From Gordius sp. MW1 (Eukaryota; Nematomorpha; Gordioida; Gordea; Gordiidae): a DNA stretch of 64,000 bases. Positions 1 to 23,720 of this stretch are shown here, in pieces. A model generated the notes under the pieces. It ran no database searches. It was not told the origin of the DNA and saw only the letters and a program-made list of their open reading frames with translations. Position numbers and translations under genes: made by a program. The stretch spans positions 930,001 through 994,000 of the forward strand of contig OZ038531.1 of the NCBI GenBank assembly GCA_964036665.1, written 5' to 3'. Position 1 is the first letter of the stretch; every line of letters starts with the position of its first letter.

Positions 1-1985
1 AATTTACACTTTTCTAATTTTAGTTTTAGGCCTGTTTTTTCCAATTCCTTAAAAACTCTTTCTAATTTTTGATTGTGGTCCTCTACTGTTTTACCTGCTA
101 TAATAATGTCATCTAGGTAAACTACTATTCCTTTCTCATTTCTAAATAAAGAGTCCATAAAACGCTGAAAAATAGCTGGCGCCGAGGCTATTTCAAAAGG
201 TAACCTAGTATATTTAAAAAGACTTTTATGCGTATTAATGGCTAATAAGTTTTAAGAATTTTCGCTAACCTTTATTTGAAAATAGGCGTCCTTAAGGTTC
301 AATACGGAGAAATATTTAAACCCGCCTAATTGTGCAAATATATCTTGAATACGTGGTAAAGGATATTTTTCAATTAAAAGGTGCTTATTTAAATCACGGA
401 AGTCGCCGCAAATACGGACGTGTCCATTATTCTTAATAACTGTTACAATAGGTGCAGCGTGTTCAGCATATTTTATCGGTTTTAAAACATCTTCTTTAAC
501 TAACCTATCTAATTCCTCGTCAATTTTAGGTTTTAACATATAGGGAATAGGTCTAGGACGGAAAAACCGGGGGCATAACTCATCTTTTAGTTTAAGCTTT
601 GCTTCATAACCGACTACCCCTCCCCATTTATTTTCAAACAAACCCGGATATTTTTTAATAATATTATAGGTTACAACATCATCGTCAGTATGATTAATCT
701 CGCGCAGTTGGAAAGGTTTATTAAGCTCCCAATCTCCAGCTAGCTGCCGTAAAATGTGAGGAAAGATTCTCAACCAATCTCTTCCTAAAATGTTTTGACC
801 ATTCCCTTCCACGACGTAAAGAAAAAGTTGGTGGGTGGAGTCCTGTTCTTGCACCATGACTTTTGCCATTCCTTTTATTGGAATAGTTGACCCCTCGTAA
901 CCTTTTAGGACAATATTACAAGGTTGAATGGCCAAGTGAGCCCCATAGATGGAATTTATTAAGGTGACTGCTGAACCAGTGTCAATTTCAAACTTTAAAA
1001 TATGGTTGTTTACCTTCAACCCATAATATGGCCGGGAATTTTCTCCTAGATGAAAATAGTTTAATGACGAGACCTTGTTGGAGCGGCATATTTTCCCGAT
1101 GTGACCCTGGGTATGGCATTTGTAACATGTTGCAAATCGGAATTTACAATTAGAACGAAAATGATTACCTCCGCAGGCGAAGCATTTGACATTCGGTATC
1201 GGCTGTTTGTTGGTCACCGTATGATTAGGTTTCAATTGTTGCGTCAATAAATGACTTTGAAAACTCGCTCGTTCTACGGACCTGGCAACATCCAAAGCCC
1301 CTTGCCAAGTCAAATTTTCCACAATCAACAGACGTTCTACAATCTTTCCATTTAGCAGTCCAGCTACGAACTGGTCTCGTAGCTTATCCTCGAGAGTTGA
1401 ACCGTAATTACAATGGATAGAAATACCTTTTAATCTTAACATCAATATTTTTACCCTCCAACTGAACACATTTATGGAATTTATACCTATGTACAATAGG
1501 ACTCAACGTGGGGGAGAAGAAACTTTTCAGGGTTGTCACTATCTCTTCGAATGTCTTCTGCAACGGATCCGATGGTGAGAGAAGATTTATTAATAATTCA
1601 TAATTCTGTGACCCAATCACCGTAAGGAGCAGAGATTTTTTATCTCCGCCAACAACTAGATGATAATGATTAAACTGTGAGGGATAATGGTCAATGTTAT
1701 CGAAAGGCACATAGGGGTGGAAATTAATCGAAGAAGGAGACCGCGCCATTGTTGAGTCTTGGTTTTGGTGAAACCTTTATTCAAAATACTAAGAGACTAC
1801 CTTAATAGTACAATTTTTGTATATATATGTGATAGTGGGGTGATAGTGGAATGAACGCGTTACATAGTGGGTGATAGTGGAATGAACGCGCTAAAGTAGA
1901 ATTTGAATATTCTAGTGAAGCCTTATGATGGGGCTCCGCGTGATAGTGGGGTGATACGAGCAAAAGTAGAGTTTAATCTATAACA
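1..1985 (-). mobile_element. Ty3/gypsy retrotransposon, truncated by the window edge
   Basis: A minus-strand retroelement reading gag to pol toward coordinate 1. Gag starts at ATG 1749. Near 1408-1496 the frame changes and coding continues with two CCHC zinc knuckles (one CFACGG..H....C, one CYKCHTQGH....C, about 1090-1190), then an aspartic protease with the DTGS active site (near 970-990), then reverse transcriptase. An in-frame TAA lies at about 254 within the RT, which then continues to the YLDD catalytic box (plus positions about 108-119). The gag resembles the K02A2.6-like Ty3 gags of invertebrates. Two breaks (gag frame change, RT stop) mean this copy is probably inactive, although gag-pol frameshifting could account for the first. 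The upstream part (about 1760-1985) carries AATAAA on the minus strand and GTGATAGTGG-type repeats, and is probably LTR or leader. The right boundary at about 1985, where Helitron homology begins, is approximate. Confidence 0.85.
1829..1956. repeat. Short repeats in the LTR/leader of the left gypsy element
   Basis: The motif GTGATAGTGG with the tail GAATGAACGCG occurs at about 1829-1860 and again at 1866-1890, with a partial copy at 1931-1956. The repeats lie just upstream (minus strand) of the gag start and may be tandem elements of the LTR U3 or leader. Function unknown. Confidence 0.7.
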
Positions 1986-3749
1986 TCTAATTTGAATACA
2001 TAACAGGTATCCATCGTTGCCGGTAATTGTATTGCATACTAAGCTTCGAGGATATCGCTTTGAGCATTTGCCGTCTATCATGCATGGCGATCTTGGATTA
2101 AGTGTTCCGCAAGGGCCGTTTATCATATTTTTCGTAACAATTTTGTACAAATCGTTATCTAAGTTGGGGTCGGGAATTTCAGCAGATATTAAAGCGTCTT
2201 CGTTTGACGTAATCTTGCTATATAGCCATATGAGTATATGGACATGAGGCAAACCTCTCTTTTGCCATTCGACTGAATACATCCAGCAACGCACAGACCC
2301 AAATACCTCATGCTTAACAATGAGATTAATCATTGATTTAAGTTTTTGCCGGAAAACACGGGCGGTAATGTCATGCCTATCGAGAGGCAATTGACCAGGA
2401 AGCAAAAGGTCTTTTATGTCGTCCCACGCTGGGTTGCATGTAAAAGTTATAAATAGGTCCGGGCGACCGTATTTACGAACATACGCAATTGAACCTTGAG
2501 CGTATTCTTGCATATGGCGTGGACTTCCTGTATAAGATGAAGGCAAAATGGTTAATCTCCCAACGTTAATGGTATTAGAGTCGTTACGAAGAGCATCTCG
2601 TAAATGGATATATTCTTCTGAGCGAAGTTTAGTCTGATTTAAGCGGATGAAATCAAACGCTCCGATTCAATTTTGGCATACATATCCACGATGTATTGGT
2701 GGAATAATTGCCGGCATTTTAAAATAAAAATGTCCCCGTCCGCTCGTATCATTATTCTGTATGAATAATAGTTCATAGCGCTGCATTTTGAGTTCGTAGG
2801 TTCGCCATTGATTGGATTTATCATCTTAACGTTAAAGTAATATCCGTCAGCACCATCCCAAATTGGATATTGAAGGGGTTCATAGCAGCGATGAGTGTCA
2901 GCAACTTGTGTCAAAGCATTGTTTCTCCTATGAAGCACAATGTTTCTAGGTTGAAATTGATCCCCAACTATAACAATGGCGACTTCATGTATATTTGGGG
3001 CATTAAGTCTTCTCCCATGTTCTCCCGGAGGAGTTTTGTCAGCATGAATGACTATTTTGTGGGTATCTGAAGGCATTATGTCCAGTGCAGTTTTGAATAA
3101 ACGCACTAAATTATTATTAGCATGAAGCAGCAACTGAAGCTGTGAAACGATGGATCTTTTTAAACCGCTAAAAATGTCGAAGCGTGCACCTAATCTCATC
3201 ATCTCCGATAAAATATAGTTGTAGGAACTTATGTTGCCCTTCTGGCAATGGAAGAAGGGAGCCGGCTTTATGATAAATTTGGCCTTTTACCTTGAATGTA
3301 GGCATGAATTGTGAGGTTACAACATCAGCGCCAAACGACGTCATTTGGAAACAGGAGTATTTCCTGATGTTAGATAGAAAATGTTTAGAATCAGTTGTAT
3401 AACCAGCCAGCAATGTTTGTAATGGCTCAGGCGGTTCTGCAAGGTGAGGCAGTTAAACTTTTCCGGCTGCGCAACACATTCCAGTCGTTTCTCCAGCAAA
3501 TTTCAAGGCATTGCAATGAGGACACACAATAGACATAGTACCAATGAGAACATGGCGACGTAAACTTTCAATATTAGATGGGTAAGAAAATGCTAGGCGG
3601 TTGCCTGCGGGTAATGACTGAGCACGTGCGGGTGGCTGAGGCAGAGTTGTAGACTGCTGTAGTTCATCTTCAAGCCCAAGAGTACGCACTCTACGCATTC
3701 GATTCGCATTTCGTGTCCTCCGTCCAATCGATTTTCTCTTGGGGCGCAT
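1923..3749 (-). pseudogene. Helitron replication initiator (HUH/Rep) fragment, frameshifted
   Basis: Four open segments in different frames follow each other on the minus strand: 3749-3453 (basic N-terminus, then a CPHC...C zinc-binding-like stretch), 3413-3168, 3202-2639, and about 2640 down to 1990. Each matches successive parts of the Helitron_like_N/Rep region. The last contains the HUH core (HVHILIW, about 2230-2250) downstream of a segment beginning YTGSPRHMQEYAQ. The catalytic tyrosines would lie further on and are not reached. The frame changes near 3190 and 2640, plus the truncation, make this a pseudogene. The last ~20 codons before the stop at 1923 run into gypsy sequence and are not Rep. 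Confidence 0.85.
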
Positions 3750-4652
3750 GTAATTACTAAAGTGGATATAGAAAGAAAAAGAAATTTAAAAATGTATACA
3801 AGTCTGTGGGCAAAAATATGATTTATAATGATATATCTATAACCTGCTAATCCAACTATTTTGAGAATGGATAATGATTGTTGTCAGTAAAGCTCGAAAA
3901 ACACAAATGTAATTTTCAAATTTGCATTAGAGTTACCTCTTGTTTCACAGGGATATAAGAAATTTGAGAATGTTATTTGATGATTATAACCAATCTTCAC
4001 AGGGATCAAAATTATAAGAATTGTTGTCAGTAAAGCTCAAAAAACACAAACGAATTTTCAAATTTGCAATAGAGTCACCTCTTGTTTCACAGGGATATAA
4101 GAATTGGTAAGGATTGTTGGCAGTGAAGCTCTAAAAACAATTATTAAAATTCTAATTATGAATTTAAATTGTTATTACCTGTTAGTAAAAAATTTGAGAA
4201 TGTTATTTATTCTTATAACTTAAATTTTTATCCCTGTGAAAATTGGTTATAATCATTAAATAACAACGCGTCTTTTTTATATTATAAAATTTTTGGATGT
4301 TTTACGGTTTTTAATTTTTAGTTGTAACAGATATATATATAATGTAAAAAATAACCCAAAGGTGAATAAAAATAGTAAAATATGTGACAAAAGATTTGTA
4401 GAAAAACATTAAAACTATGAGCACAACTCTAACGTAAAATTATAATCGAGATAAGCGTTGTAGCTGACGTCCGCTAGATGGCGCCAATCAATTAAAAAAC
4501 ATGGTTCCCGCTGTCGTAATGTGATAAAAAGTGTTTACAAACCATCTACAATGCTAAGGCAATAATCTGGCCAAATTTGGTGGCAATCGGTTGAGAACTT
4601 CAAAAGTTATTAGCGCACAAAAAAACGGGACTTAGATTTTTATATATATAGA
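1986..4652 (-). mobile_element. Helitron, 5' part with Rep-domain pieces, 3' truncated
   Basis: Read on the minus strand, the sequence starting at 4652 (TCTATATATATAAAAATC, preceded by A) is a typical Helitron 5' terminus. About 900 bp of non-coding leader with repeats follows, then broken Rep coding sequence (3749 down to about 1990). Helitrons replicate by rolling circle using a HUH endonuclease joined to a Pif1-like helicase. No helicase is present here: coding homology stops near 1990, where the left gypsy element begins, so the 3' half is lost. The copy is dead. Confidence 0.75.
3870..4255. repeat. Imperfect tandem and inverted repeats in the Helitron leader
   Basis: A block starting TTGTTGTCAGTAAAGCTC and containing CACCTCTTGTTTCACAGGG occurs at about 3876 and 4022, with a shorter third start at about 4112. 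A different piece (TTTGAGAATGTTATTT ... CACAGGGAT, about 3960-4010) returns in inverted orientation at about 4190-4252. The repeats lie between the Helitron 5' end and its Rep reading frame and may be promoter repeats. Confidence 0.7.
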
Positions 4653-6350
4653 TTATCTTAGTACATTGTATTCATATCTGCAAAGTTTAAAACCAAAAAT
4701 TTATAATAATTGACAAATTCAAAATTTTGATTAAAAAAGGTTATATATTATTTATTTGCTGGTAAAAAATTGTGATATTTTGTAATTATTTCGGCCATCT
4801 AAATTAACATTTATTACATTTTAATTGATTATCTCCTATCAACTGGTTTGTAAAAATAGCCCTTTTTATTTACACATGTGCAAAAGAGATTTTTATCAAC
4901 ATAAAAAATCATATAATTATTGCCCAACCTCTAATTTAAACTTTGATCATTTGGCCATTTGATAAACTACTTATAATAAAATAATAATAAAGTTATTAAA
5001 AAAATAATTCAAATTTATTATTTAGTTTAAATTAGATTTTATATCTGCAAAGATTTTGAACGAAAAATTTAGAAAATATATGAGCAAAACTTTTAGATAT
5101 GATATATTTATTAGCAAATAAAACTTTGGCGAAGAGTTTAATGTAAGGTTTGGTATTTAGATTTTGGCCATTCAAAAATTATGTTATGAATAATTATTGA
5201 TTTCTTAATTTGATAAAAAAATAGCCCATCTTTATATATGCGCAAAAGAGATTTTCATCACCTATAGTGTTATATGATTTTTGATGAACCAAAATATCTA
5301 AATCTTGGTAATTAAGCCATTAGATAAATTACCGATAATATGATACAATATTAATGAAGGTTATTGAAATTATAATATTTTTTTATTATCTAGCTTGTAT
5401 TATTTTATTTTGACAGAAACAAGAGAAAACTCCCTCGCCCCTTTTTGTGATTATTTTTTGTTAAAGAAAGAAACCAAGAAGATGATATTACTCCTAAAGT
5501 AAATTAGATATCAGCTCCTTTAAATACCGCTATAAATTTATGGAAGCACATAAAAGTAACTATTTAAACCTTGATTATTAATTTTTAGAGAATACATACC
5601 CATAAAAATAAAAAAATAAAAGATATTAAGTCAACGGAGTCAGCAAACCAAACTGACCACTTCTATAGTAAGCTTATAGTGGATAAAGTCTTGTTATCCT
5701 TCATTATAAAATCCAATTTTTAAAACAAGATAGCCGTGGATCTGTGTTGAAAAGGAATTATAGAAGACTCGTCTTGAAAAGGGAATTAAAGAAGACACTT
5801 TAGGAGGAAAGACAGGACCTAGTTGAACCTAATACGTTGAAATTTTTAAATCTTTTAAAGTCGGAAAGTATTCAGGAGTGCATTCACACTTTTATCAATT
5901 GGAATAATTATGATTTGTTAATATATAATAATTTCCTAAATTGAAGAAACTTTTCATTAATTTCAATGTACCCCTACCATCTAGGCCCCCGTTGACCTAT
6001 TTATTCTTAATTTTCAGTGAAAAGCAGACCAGCTTATTAGATGATAATATAGAAAATAACGTTTCATTGAAATCGAATCATCATTTTTTACCCTCTGATT
6101 TTTGTACAAATGTTTAAATAAATAATATAAAAAAATATCGGTTTTCCAAATTAACAAAAGTGACTCTGGGTGTAACTAGTTCCATCAGTTAAGTAACTGG
6201 AAATTTTTTGTGAAAGTAACTGTAACTTACTGAGGTAAAGTAATTTTAACAACTCTGTAAAGGACGCATACCATTTTTAAACCTAGTATTAAGCCTTTTA
6301 TATGTTTGTGTAAAAAACTCATTTAATTATAGATAGTTGCTTAAAAAGAA
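4653..6350. other. AT-rich spacer without recognisable gene
   Basis: About 1.7 kb of AT-rich DNA between two Helitrons. No open frame with recognisable homology and no transposon termini were found on either strand. The only higher-complexity stretch, about 5640-6000, resembles nothing I recognise. Confidence 0.6.
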
Positions 6351-7686
6351 TCTAATATATAAAATTCTCGTGTCACGCTGTGGGTAGTTAAGTTCCTCCA
6401 AAACGGCTCGACCGATTTTATAAAAATTTCTGCAAATATTTGGTAAGTCTGAGAATAGATTTTAAACTTTATTCCAAATCTCAGGTGATAAGACGGTCAA
6501 GTTATTTTGTTTTATACGTTTTGACGTTTAATAAATGTCAATCAAACGCAACCTCATGACCTAATGCGTATTTATCGTCTGCTTTGAAAATTTAAATATA
6601 CAGTTCTTTACTTATAGAAGATTTTTACCCTCATATTCAATGTTCTTCATAGATAAATTCTCTGAATCGGGTTTAACGGGTAAGTTTTAATTCACCTGAA
6701 TTTGTAAAAGTAGACATTATCTAATATATAAAACATTTTGTAGGATTTTTTCAATGTCATTGCCAATTTTAAAATTAGTCTTTTTGGTATTAGTTAACCC
6801 AAACGGCTGGACCGATCTTTATAAATATTTTTGCGAATATTTGGCACGTCTGAGAATAGGTTTTAAACTTTATTCCAAATCTCTAATTAGATTAAAATAA
6901 GATATGTCTATTATTCACTGTTAAATATATAACCTTAAACCCGACCGTGACCGCGTAGTCAGCATCGGAACTAGAAAGGTGCTACCACAAATCCCTATGA
7001 TTCCCACAGATGTGCCGATTGAGTTCAAACGTATTCAATTTCCAATTAAATTGGCCGCAATGAATATTAATAAGGCTCAAGGTCAAACGATGTATTTGTG
7101 GCTTAGATTTGGGCACATTATGCTTTTCCCACGGATAGCTATCCGTGGCATGTTCTCGCATGGGTAAACCATCCCGTTTGTTTGTGTTGGCTAAAGATGG
7201 ACTAGCCAAAAATATTGTATACTCCATCGCACTTAGAGATTGATGATGAAAAACAAGATCTCCTAACAGGTACTTTATTCAATATTAAAAACACGTTTAC
7301 TAATTTTCAATTAATTGGAGTACACATTATTACAGCAGCCGAAACAAACAAGAAGGTTAGCTTGATGATTTTTATGCATATCGTTCGATGATTAGACGCG
7401 GTAAAGACAACGTCATAGTGAGCTTTGCCAACAATTAATGGTCGACATGTATGTGAAGATAGAAAGCGAACCTCTACGATACTTAAGATATAACCAACAG
7501 GAACTGCGTGCGGAAGAATACATTCATTTACGAGATGCTATTGCGAACAACGCCGACACAGCCTAAATTGGTAACTCTATTATTACACCATCATCGTACT
7601 ATAAACGTTATACTCAAAAATTGTTTCTACATTGTTTTAGCTAATTAGGGACTAAGCCAAAGCAACGCTTGGCCGGGTACAGCTAA
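6351..7686 (+). mobile_element. Non-autonomous Helitron, 1.34 kb
   Basis: The 5' end TCTAATATATAAAATTCTC is preceded by A. The 3' end is a hairpin (GCCAAAGC-AAC-GCTTGGC, about 7655-7672) followed by CTAA (7683-7686) and a T, the expected Helitron terminus (CTRR between A and T). A second 5'-end-like sequence (TCTAATATATAAAAC) at about 6719 suggests one copy inserted in, or joined to, another. Inside, about 6976-7226 codes for the C-terminal end of the Pif1-like helicase (INKAQGQT motif), and about 7375-7566 codes for an N-terminal Rep piece (VDMYVKIES...). These are out of natural order and broken by frameshifts, so the element cannot be autonomous. Confidence 0.8.
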
Positions 7687-8472
7687 TATTAGTATAAAAA
7701 TTATACGCAGTCTACCAATTCCAAATGATATTAAAAAAAATCGAAATCCAATTATTTATGAAATGTGTTTCTTATTAAAAGATGGTTTAAAAAATCAAAA
7801 AAACCTGCATTGACAATAAAATAAAAATTAGTTTTTGCAATACCAATTTTCTGAAAATACTACTAAAATCTTTCTAGGGATGCTAGCTTTAGGTTCTTTA
7901 TTAAAAATTCGCTCTCTGCACGAACGTCCCAGTACGGGTTTGCTGTATAATAAAATTTGGTAAACTCTTTTAGCTAGATTTCGCCTCGGGCCTTGGGCCA
8001 ACTTATTAGATCCAACCCGAGCCTGGGGCCCGATTAAATTTTAATTTTTGGCTCAACCCCAGCCCGGCCCGTGCACTCTATTTGGACCACCACATTGAAA
8101 GTTTTTAGTAAAAAGGAGAATACACCATAATATCACTATAACAGACCCCTTAGCGCGCCCGTCACAACACTAATTCCTAATTTTCTAATCAAGGTGTTAT
8201 CTTTTGAAATTACTTAAGCAAATTAATAAGTAATTTAAAATTGAATTTAATCAGTTTTTGTCAATATTATCTCGCTAACTTCTCAATCTCTTTTTGAATA
8301 ATGAACACTTTTTAATAAATTTAATCTGTATAGGTTTTGAACACATAACAAACTACACAACAATATAAATATCCTTTTATGTAAGAAGTATATAATTAAT
8401 TAATTGTGTCATGAAATGCTTTTCAAACTAAACGTTAAAACATGAATACAAGTTTCATTCCAATTTAATTCG
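7687..8472. other. Intergenic region with a GGCCCG-rich interspersed repeat
   Basis: Downstream (3' side) of the CCP/Ig gene. About 7970-8085 is unusually GC-rich, with GGGCC, CCCGAGCC and GCCCGGCCCG motifs. It resembles similar blocks at about 23,170-23,310 and 47,510-47,560, so it is probably an interspersed repeat. The remainder is AT-rich without genes. Confidence 0.5.
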
Positions 8473-19226
<10,754 letters not shown>

Positions 19227-19418
19227 CTATGTAAGACAATAAAAAAATTTCTAATGCTAAAATTGTTTATTAAAATAATTTAAGGGTGGAAAAGTATATT
19301 TTGGAATTAATAAATATGTTTAAAATAATAAATTTAGGAACTTTTAGCTTAAAAAAAATTTGCAAGACAATAAAAAAATAATAATCTTTCATTAATATAT
19401 ACATAAATTGTTTATAAC

Positions 19419-19579
19419 TATGGGGTAGCCAAGGGGAGGCAGAGAGGGGCGACGCCCCCTCTAAATCCAGAAATTCATTGAAATTTATTAAAATTATGGC
19501 TAAAATTTGAAAATTATCATTTTGCCCCTCCCTAAATCATTATTGCCCCCCTCTAATTCCAATGCTGGCTACGCCCATG
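19419..19579. repeat. GGGCGTAGCC MITE, copy 3
   Basis: Ends TATGGGGTAGCCA / TGGCTACGCCCATG with flanks TTTATAAC and TTTATATT (6/8). Contains a duplicated CCCCTC(C)CTAA(A/T)TC segment near its right end. Confidence 0.8.
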
Positions 19580-19940
19580 TTTATATTCTTAAACTATTTA
19601 TCGAGCATAAAAAAGTCTACCATTTTAAGAAACACCTGATTATAATAAAACCTTTAAAAATTCTAATTTCAATTTTTTTTATTAAAACGTTCTGTTAGAT
19701 TATATAATCTTCATATTCATTTTTGTACTAAATCATTTAACTTAAAAGATTCGCCATAAAATTGAGACATTCAACAGTTAAGTCGGACTCAGGCTTGGGG
19801 TAAAATCCATAGGGTTTAAGATGGGTTGGACTCAGAAGATTTAAGACAGATAAAAAGCCTATGGTCTTAGTAAAAATCTTAAATTTATTAAATCGTGTTT
19901 CTTTATAAAATGACTAATATGTTTAAAATATAAAAGGCAT

Positions 19941-20077
19941 CATGGGGGTAGCCAGGATTGGAGTTAGAGGGGGGGTTAGAGAGCGGCAAAAGTTGATTTC
20001 TAGTAATTTTAGTAAGAATTCTATTAAATTTTAAAGAATTTCTGGATTTAGAGGGGGACCCCATGGCTACGCCTATG
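19941..20077. repeat. GGGCGTAGCC MITE, copy 4 (opposite orientation)
   Basis: CATGGGGGTAGCCAGGATTGG...CCATGGCTACGCCTATG. The core TTTTAGTAAGAATTCTATTAAA is the reverse complement of the core in copies 1, 3 and 5, so the insert is inverted relative to them. Flanks match only weakly. Confidence 0.75.
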
Positions 20078-20949
20078 AACGACCTCATTTCTAGCTATTT
20101 GACACGGTTAGAGTAAAAAAAATAGTATTGTAATCTCTCAAATATCAATAGTGTAATCACAAATGAGAAGGGATGATGACAATATGGATGATAGGAAGGG
20201 AGGGCGGGGGAGTTAATGTAAAAAAATAACTAAGCCTTGCCTTAATAAACACTCTGCACCATACCAAGCGAATTATTATTATAATAATATTGGATGGAAT
20301 TGGGGATGATGGATTAAAAATGCGCTGGGTAAAGGCAATTGATTCACATTCATCTATCTCTAAACAATCCCTTCCCCACACACACATTGATTAGTATCTA
20401 CTTTTCCTCGGTTTTATCATTAAAACAAATGATTAAAATTTTGGCTTGCCCTCCTTGGTTTGATAGACTTTCCATTATTTTAAAACTAGTAATATACTCC
20501 TATTAGTTATCGCCACAAAAAATTGGCATTTGTAAAACATAAAATTGCCGTGGATTTGTGATAAAACTTGGAGGGAGTTATGTTAAAACAGAAAATATTC
20601 TTAATTTTAATAACTTGATTCAAAAATCCAAGTGGCATAGACAGAGACAATTATCCTCCCCCCCTTAATATTTTTTTGAATATTTTTAAGAAATGTTTAT
20701 TACTTTGCTGCCTCGTTAACAAAGGTTTGGCAGCCTGCCCCCTACCTATATCATAACTTGCGTGATAATTTTGTGTAAATAATATAATTCAACGACATAA
20801 GGTAAAGATCCTTCTGTTCGGTTAAAAAGTGATTTGGTAACTAGTTTATTTCCAATAATAAATTAAACAGATTTTGTAGAGATATTTAAATTTAAATCCA
20901 AAAATTTCTGCAACAATTATTTTAATGACTCTAAAAGTGTACATATGAG

Positions 20950-21097
20950 CGTGGGCGTAGCTGAGGAGGGGGCAGGGACGGACGGCTGCCCCCTCTAAAT
21001 CCAAAAATTCATTGAAATTCATTAAAATTATGGCTAAAATTTAAAAAATGATCATTTTGCCCCCCCCCCTCTAATCCCAATGCTGGGTACGCCCATG
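20950..21097. repeat. GGGCGTAGCC MITE, copy 5 (148 bp)
   Basis: CGTGGGCGTAGCTGAGG...AATGCTGGGTACGCCCATG with flanks CATATGAG and CATATGTT (6/8 match). The core is nearly identical to copies 1 and 3. Confidence 0.85.
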
Positions 21098-22869
21098 CAT
21101 ATGTTATAATTTCTTATTAATCCACACGTGCGTATTTAAATAAATATCTGATAGAATTTAATGATTTTTATGCAATTTTAAAGCACAAGCATCCCATAAT
21201 TAAAGGGGAGGATTTCCGATAAATATATAGTTTTGGGCTTTGAATGTTGTATCTGCCCATCGCTGCCACCCTCTCCATACGTCCATGATGACAATTAGAG
21301 CGAGCACCCAGACTAACTGGTCGCCTTAATAATCTCCTTCTTAAATAGCTATTTAATATGTAAAAATAAAAAATACATCATATAATACCCTAAATAAATA
21401 AATTGCCCCCAAGATGCTAGGTTGAAACATATAAATTATTCCTCCAAATTATACAGGGTCATCTATCTCTGCTACTACCTACTTACACTATAAAGTTCAA
21501 TCTACCGAATTGTATTCATGCTATTTAGATATTAGATATAATAATATGAATATTAAAATGTCCAATTTTCCCAAACCCTCTCCTCATGTACAGAACAGAA
21601 TGATCTGTCCTAGTTAAGTTTATTGTCGTCTCCCCTAATATTTTCACGTTGAATTACTTCAGTGAAAGATTAGAGATTGAAGATTGTTAGTAGTTAGATG
21701 AATTTTGGGCTACACATTATCATCAACTTGTTAATACGTCAAGTTAACTTACACACTACACTACTTATTATACTTTATAATAACATATACATACGCATAC
21801 ATGACATGTTTGTATGTATAATCACGATATTAAAAAAAGGAGAAAAAGTTATTAGAGTGGCGGACCAAGGAAGAAGGGTTCTTAATTTATATTCAGGATA
21901 CATAATATACCACACCACACATTATATGTGTATAAAGTGTTGAGTGATATTAAATAATTTGTCTGCATGGAATTAATATTAATGTGTAATTTTCTTCTTT
22001 TTCAACATTCCTCAATCTTCTATCAAGCAATTTGTCCTTTTCATCTGTCTTCTTAAACAACTCCGGTGCTCAAAACTAGGCGATCTTCTAATTCATCAAC
22101 TGGTCAATGAGTGTGGTTTATGAACAACTTTGATTAATCCAAACATACGCCATGTATATTTATTTTTAAGCAATTTTGCAACATTGGGGTAAAATATGAC
22201 CCCATCAAAGTAGACTAAGGTAATATAGTGGTTGAGTTGTATGAATATCCTAAAATAGTTGTTTCAGTCAGAGATTGTTGAGTTAGTTTTAGAGTTTAAA
22301 TTATAGAAGTTCAAAACACCTCAAATATCAGTAGGCTACCATGTCTCTAAGTCTCTATTAATCATTCATTGAACATAAATCGGATGTCATAATAATGAGG
22401 TCAATTTTAAAATTCATAAATATACAATATGGAAATGTTTTAATCATATATAATTTAAAAGGATGTTAAATAACTCTAAACACTTGAGTTCAATAGCAAA
22501 TCAAATACGATTCAATTTAATTTAAAATCTCAAATTCATCCCTAAAGAACACTGAATTCTTAAACTTAGATCATCTAAAACAGTTTGCCCAAATTTTAAC
22601 TGAAAAAATAGAATAATAGATTTAGGTTTAATGTCATGAATAATCATAGGATTCAAGGGCTTAGTCTTTAGAGTGGAGAGGGGGGTAAGAGAGGTACAGC
22701 TTCCCCCCCCCCCCTTCTAAATTAATATTAGTTGTTATTTAATTAAATTAAAGTCAAAATTGTAAAAATTACATTTTTCTTGGCCAAACAAACCCTTACC
22801 CTACTTATTACTACTACCTCTATTAAAGTATGCAAGCATAAACCATCAACTACTTGATAAATAATAATT

Positions 22870-23050
22870 AAGGTTCAAAAAGAAAAATCAACCGGTAAAC
22901 TGTTAGCAGATTTGGGTTGGTAAACACAATTATATTTTTAATTATCCCTATACTTCTATACATCAAGTTTTTAAATTATTAGCTGTCAAAGTTGTTAAAA
23001 ACAACGTTGTAAATTAATCGGTAAAATTTTAATTTAATAAATTTAGAGAG
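22870..23050 (+). repeat. Interspersed repeat family R200, copy a
   Basis: AACCGGTAAACTGTTAGCAG...ATCAAGTTTTTAAATTATT...AAATTAATCGGTAAAATTTTAAT matches, with drift, the sequence at 39,825-40,010 and the reverse complement of 23,535-23,720. The two copies nearest each other lie in opposite orientation. No coding capacity; the termini are not defined. Confidence 0.65.
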
Positions 23051-23167
23051 GAATCCCTTAAATCCTGGTTTATTTAATAAACATCAAATATAGTTGTAAA
23101 TTGGAACATTATAAAAACAAATCTTGGCTTATAATTTTTAAAAGCATAAATATAAATTAAATAGATT

Positions 23168-23310
23168 TTGCAACGGGCTTTTAGCCGGCCTTACATATAT
23201 CTAGGCCGGGCCCGAGCCCGTTAGGCTATATTAAGGTCCGGCCAGGGCCGGTCCGTCGTTTTATTTTAAGGCAGAAGCCCGTCCAAGCCCAGCCCGTGCA
23301 TGTCTTTAGT
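23168..23310. repeat. GGCCCG-rich interspersed repeat
   Basis: The block GGGCTTTTAGCCGGCC...CTAGGCCGGGCCCGAGCCCG...CCCAGCCCGTGCA stands out strongly in AT-rich DNA. Related blocks lie at about 7970-8085 and 47,510-47,560, and more remotely at 30,765-30,810. Confidence 0.6.
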
Positions 23311-23534
23311 AGTAGTAGATAAACAACAACAAGCACTCAATTCCTATTGTTAATGGGAAGGGAGGCCGACCTTAAGTCTGGGGCTATTGGTCAATGTAAA
23401 AAAATAGAGATAAGTTAAATTTAAATATATATGAAAAATCAATAGAGTTTGGGTAAAAAAATTTTTTTTAATAGTTTCCTCTCTTCTTTATTTATAATTC
23501 AAATTTATTAAACTTAAATTTACCCACTAATTTG

Positions 23535-23720
23535 CTAGTTATTGCCGTTTGGAAAACGCCAAAATCGCAGTGTTTAGCAACTTTGATAGCAAACATTTTT
23601 AAAACCTTGAAATATAAAGAGAAAATATATATATGTGTTCACCGTATAAAACTCTACCAAAATCTGCTTGCCGCTTGATTTTATACGTCCATTATTTGCT
23701 GACCAATAATTTCAATTCAA
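23535..23720 (-). repeat. Interspersed repeat family R200, copy b (inverted)
   Basis: The reverse complement reads AAGCGGCAAGCAGATTTTGG...CAAATTAGTGGGTAAATTTAA, similar to copies at 22,870-23,050 and 39,825-40,010. Confidence 0.6.

Noticed and set aside
1408-1749. Left gypsy gag as a separate host gene
   Set aside because: It is followed directly by zinc knuckles, protease and RT in retroelement order.
20157-20387. Minus-strand ORF starting with Cys/Asp/Glu residues resembling an EGF-like start
   Set aside because: No EGF cysteine spacing, hydrophobic low-complexity remainder, no compatible splice sites.
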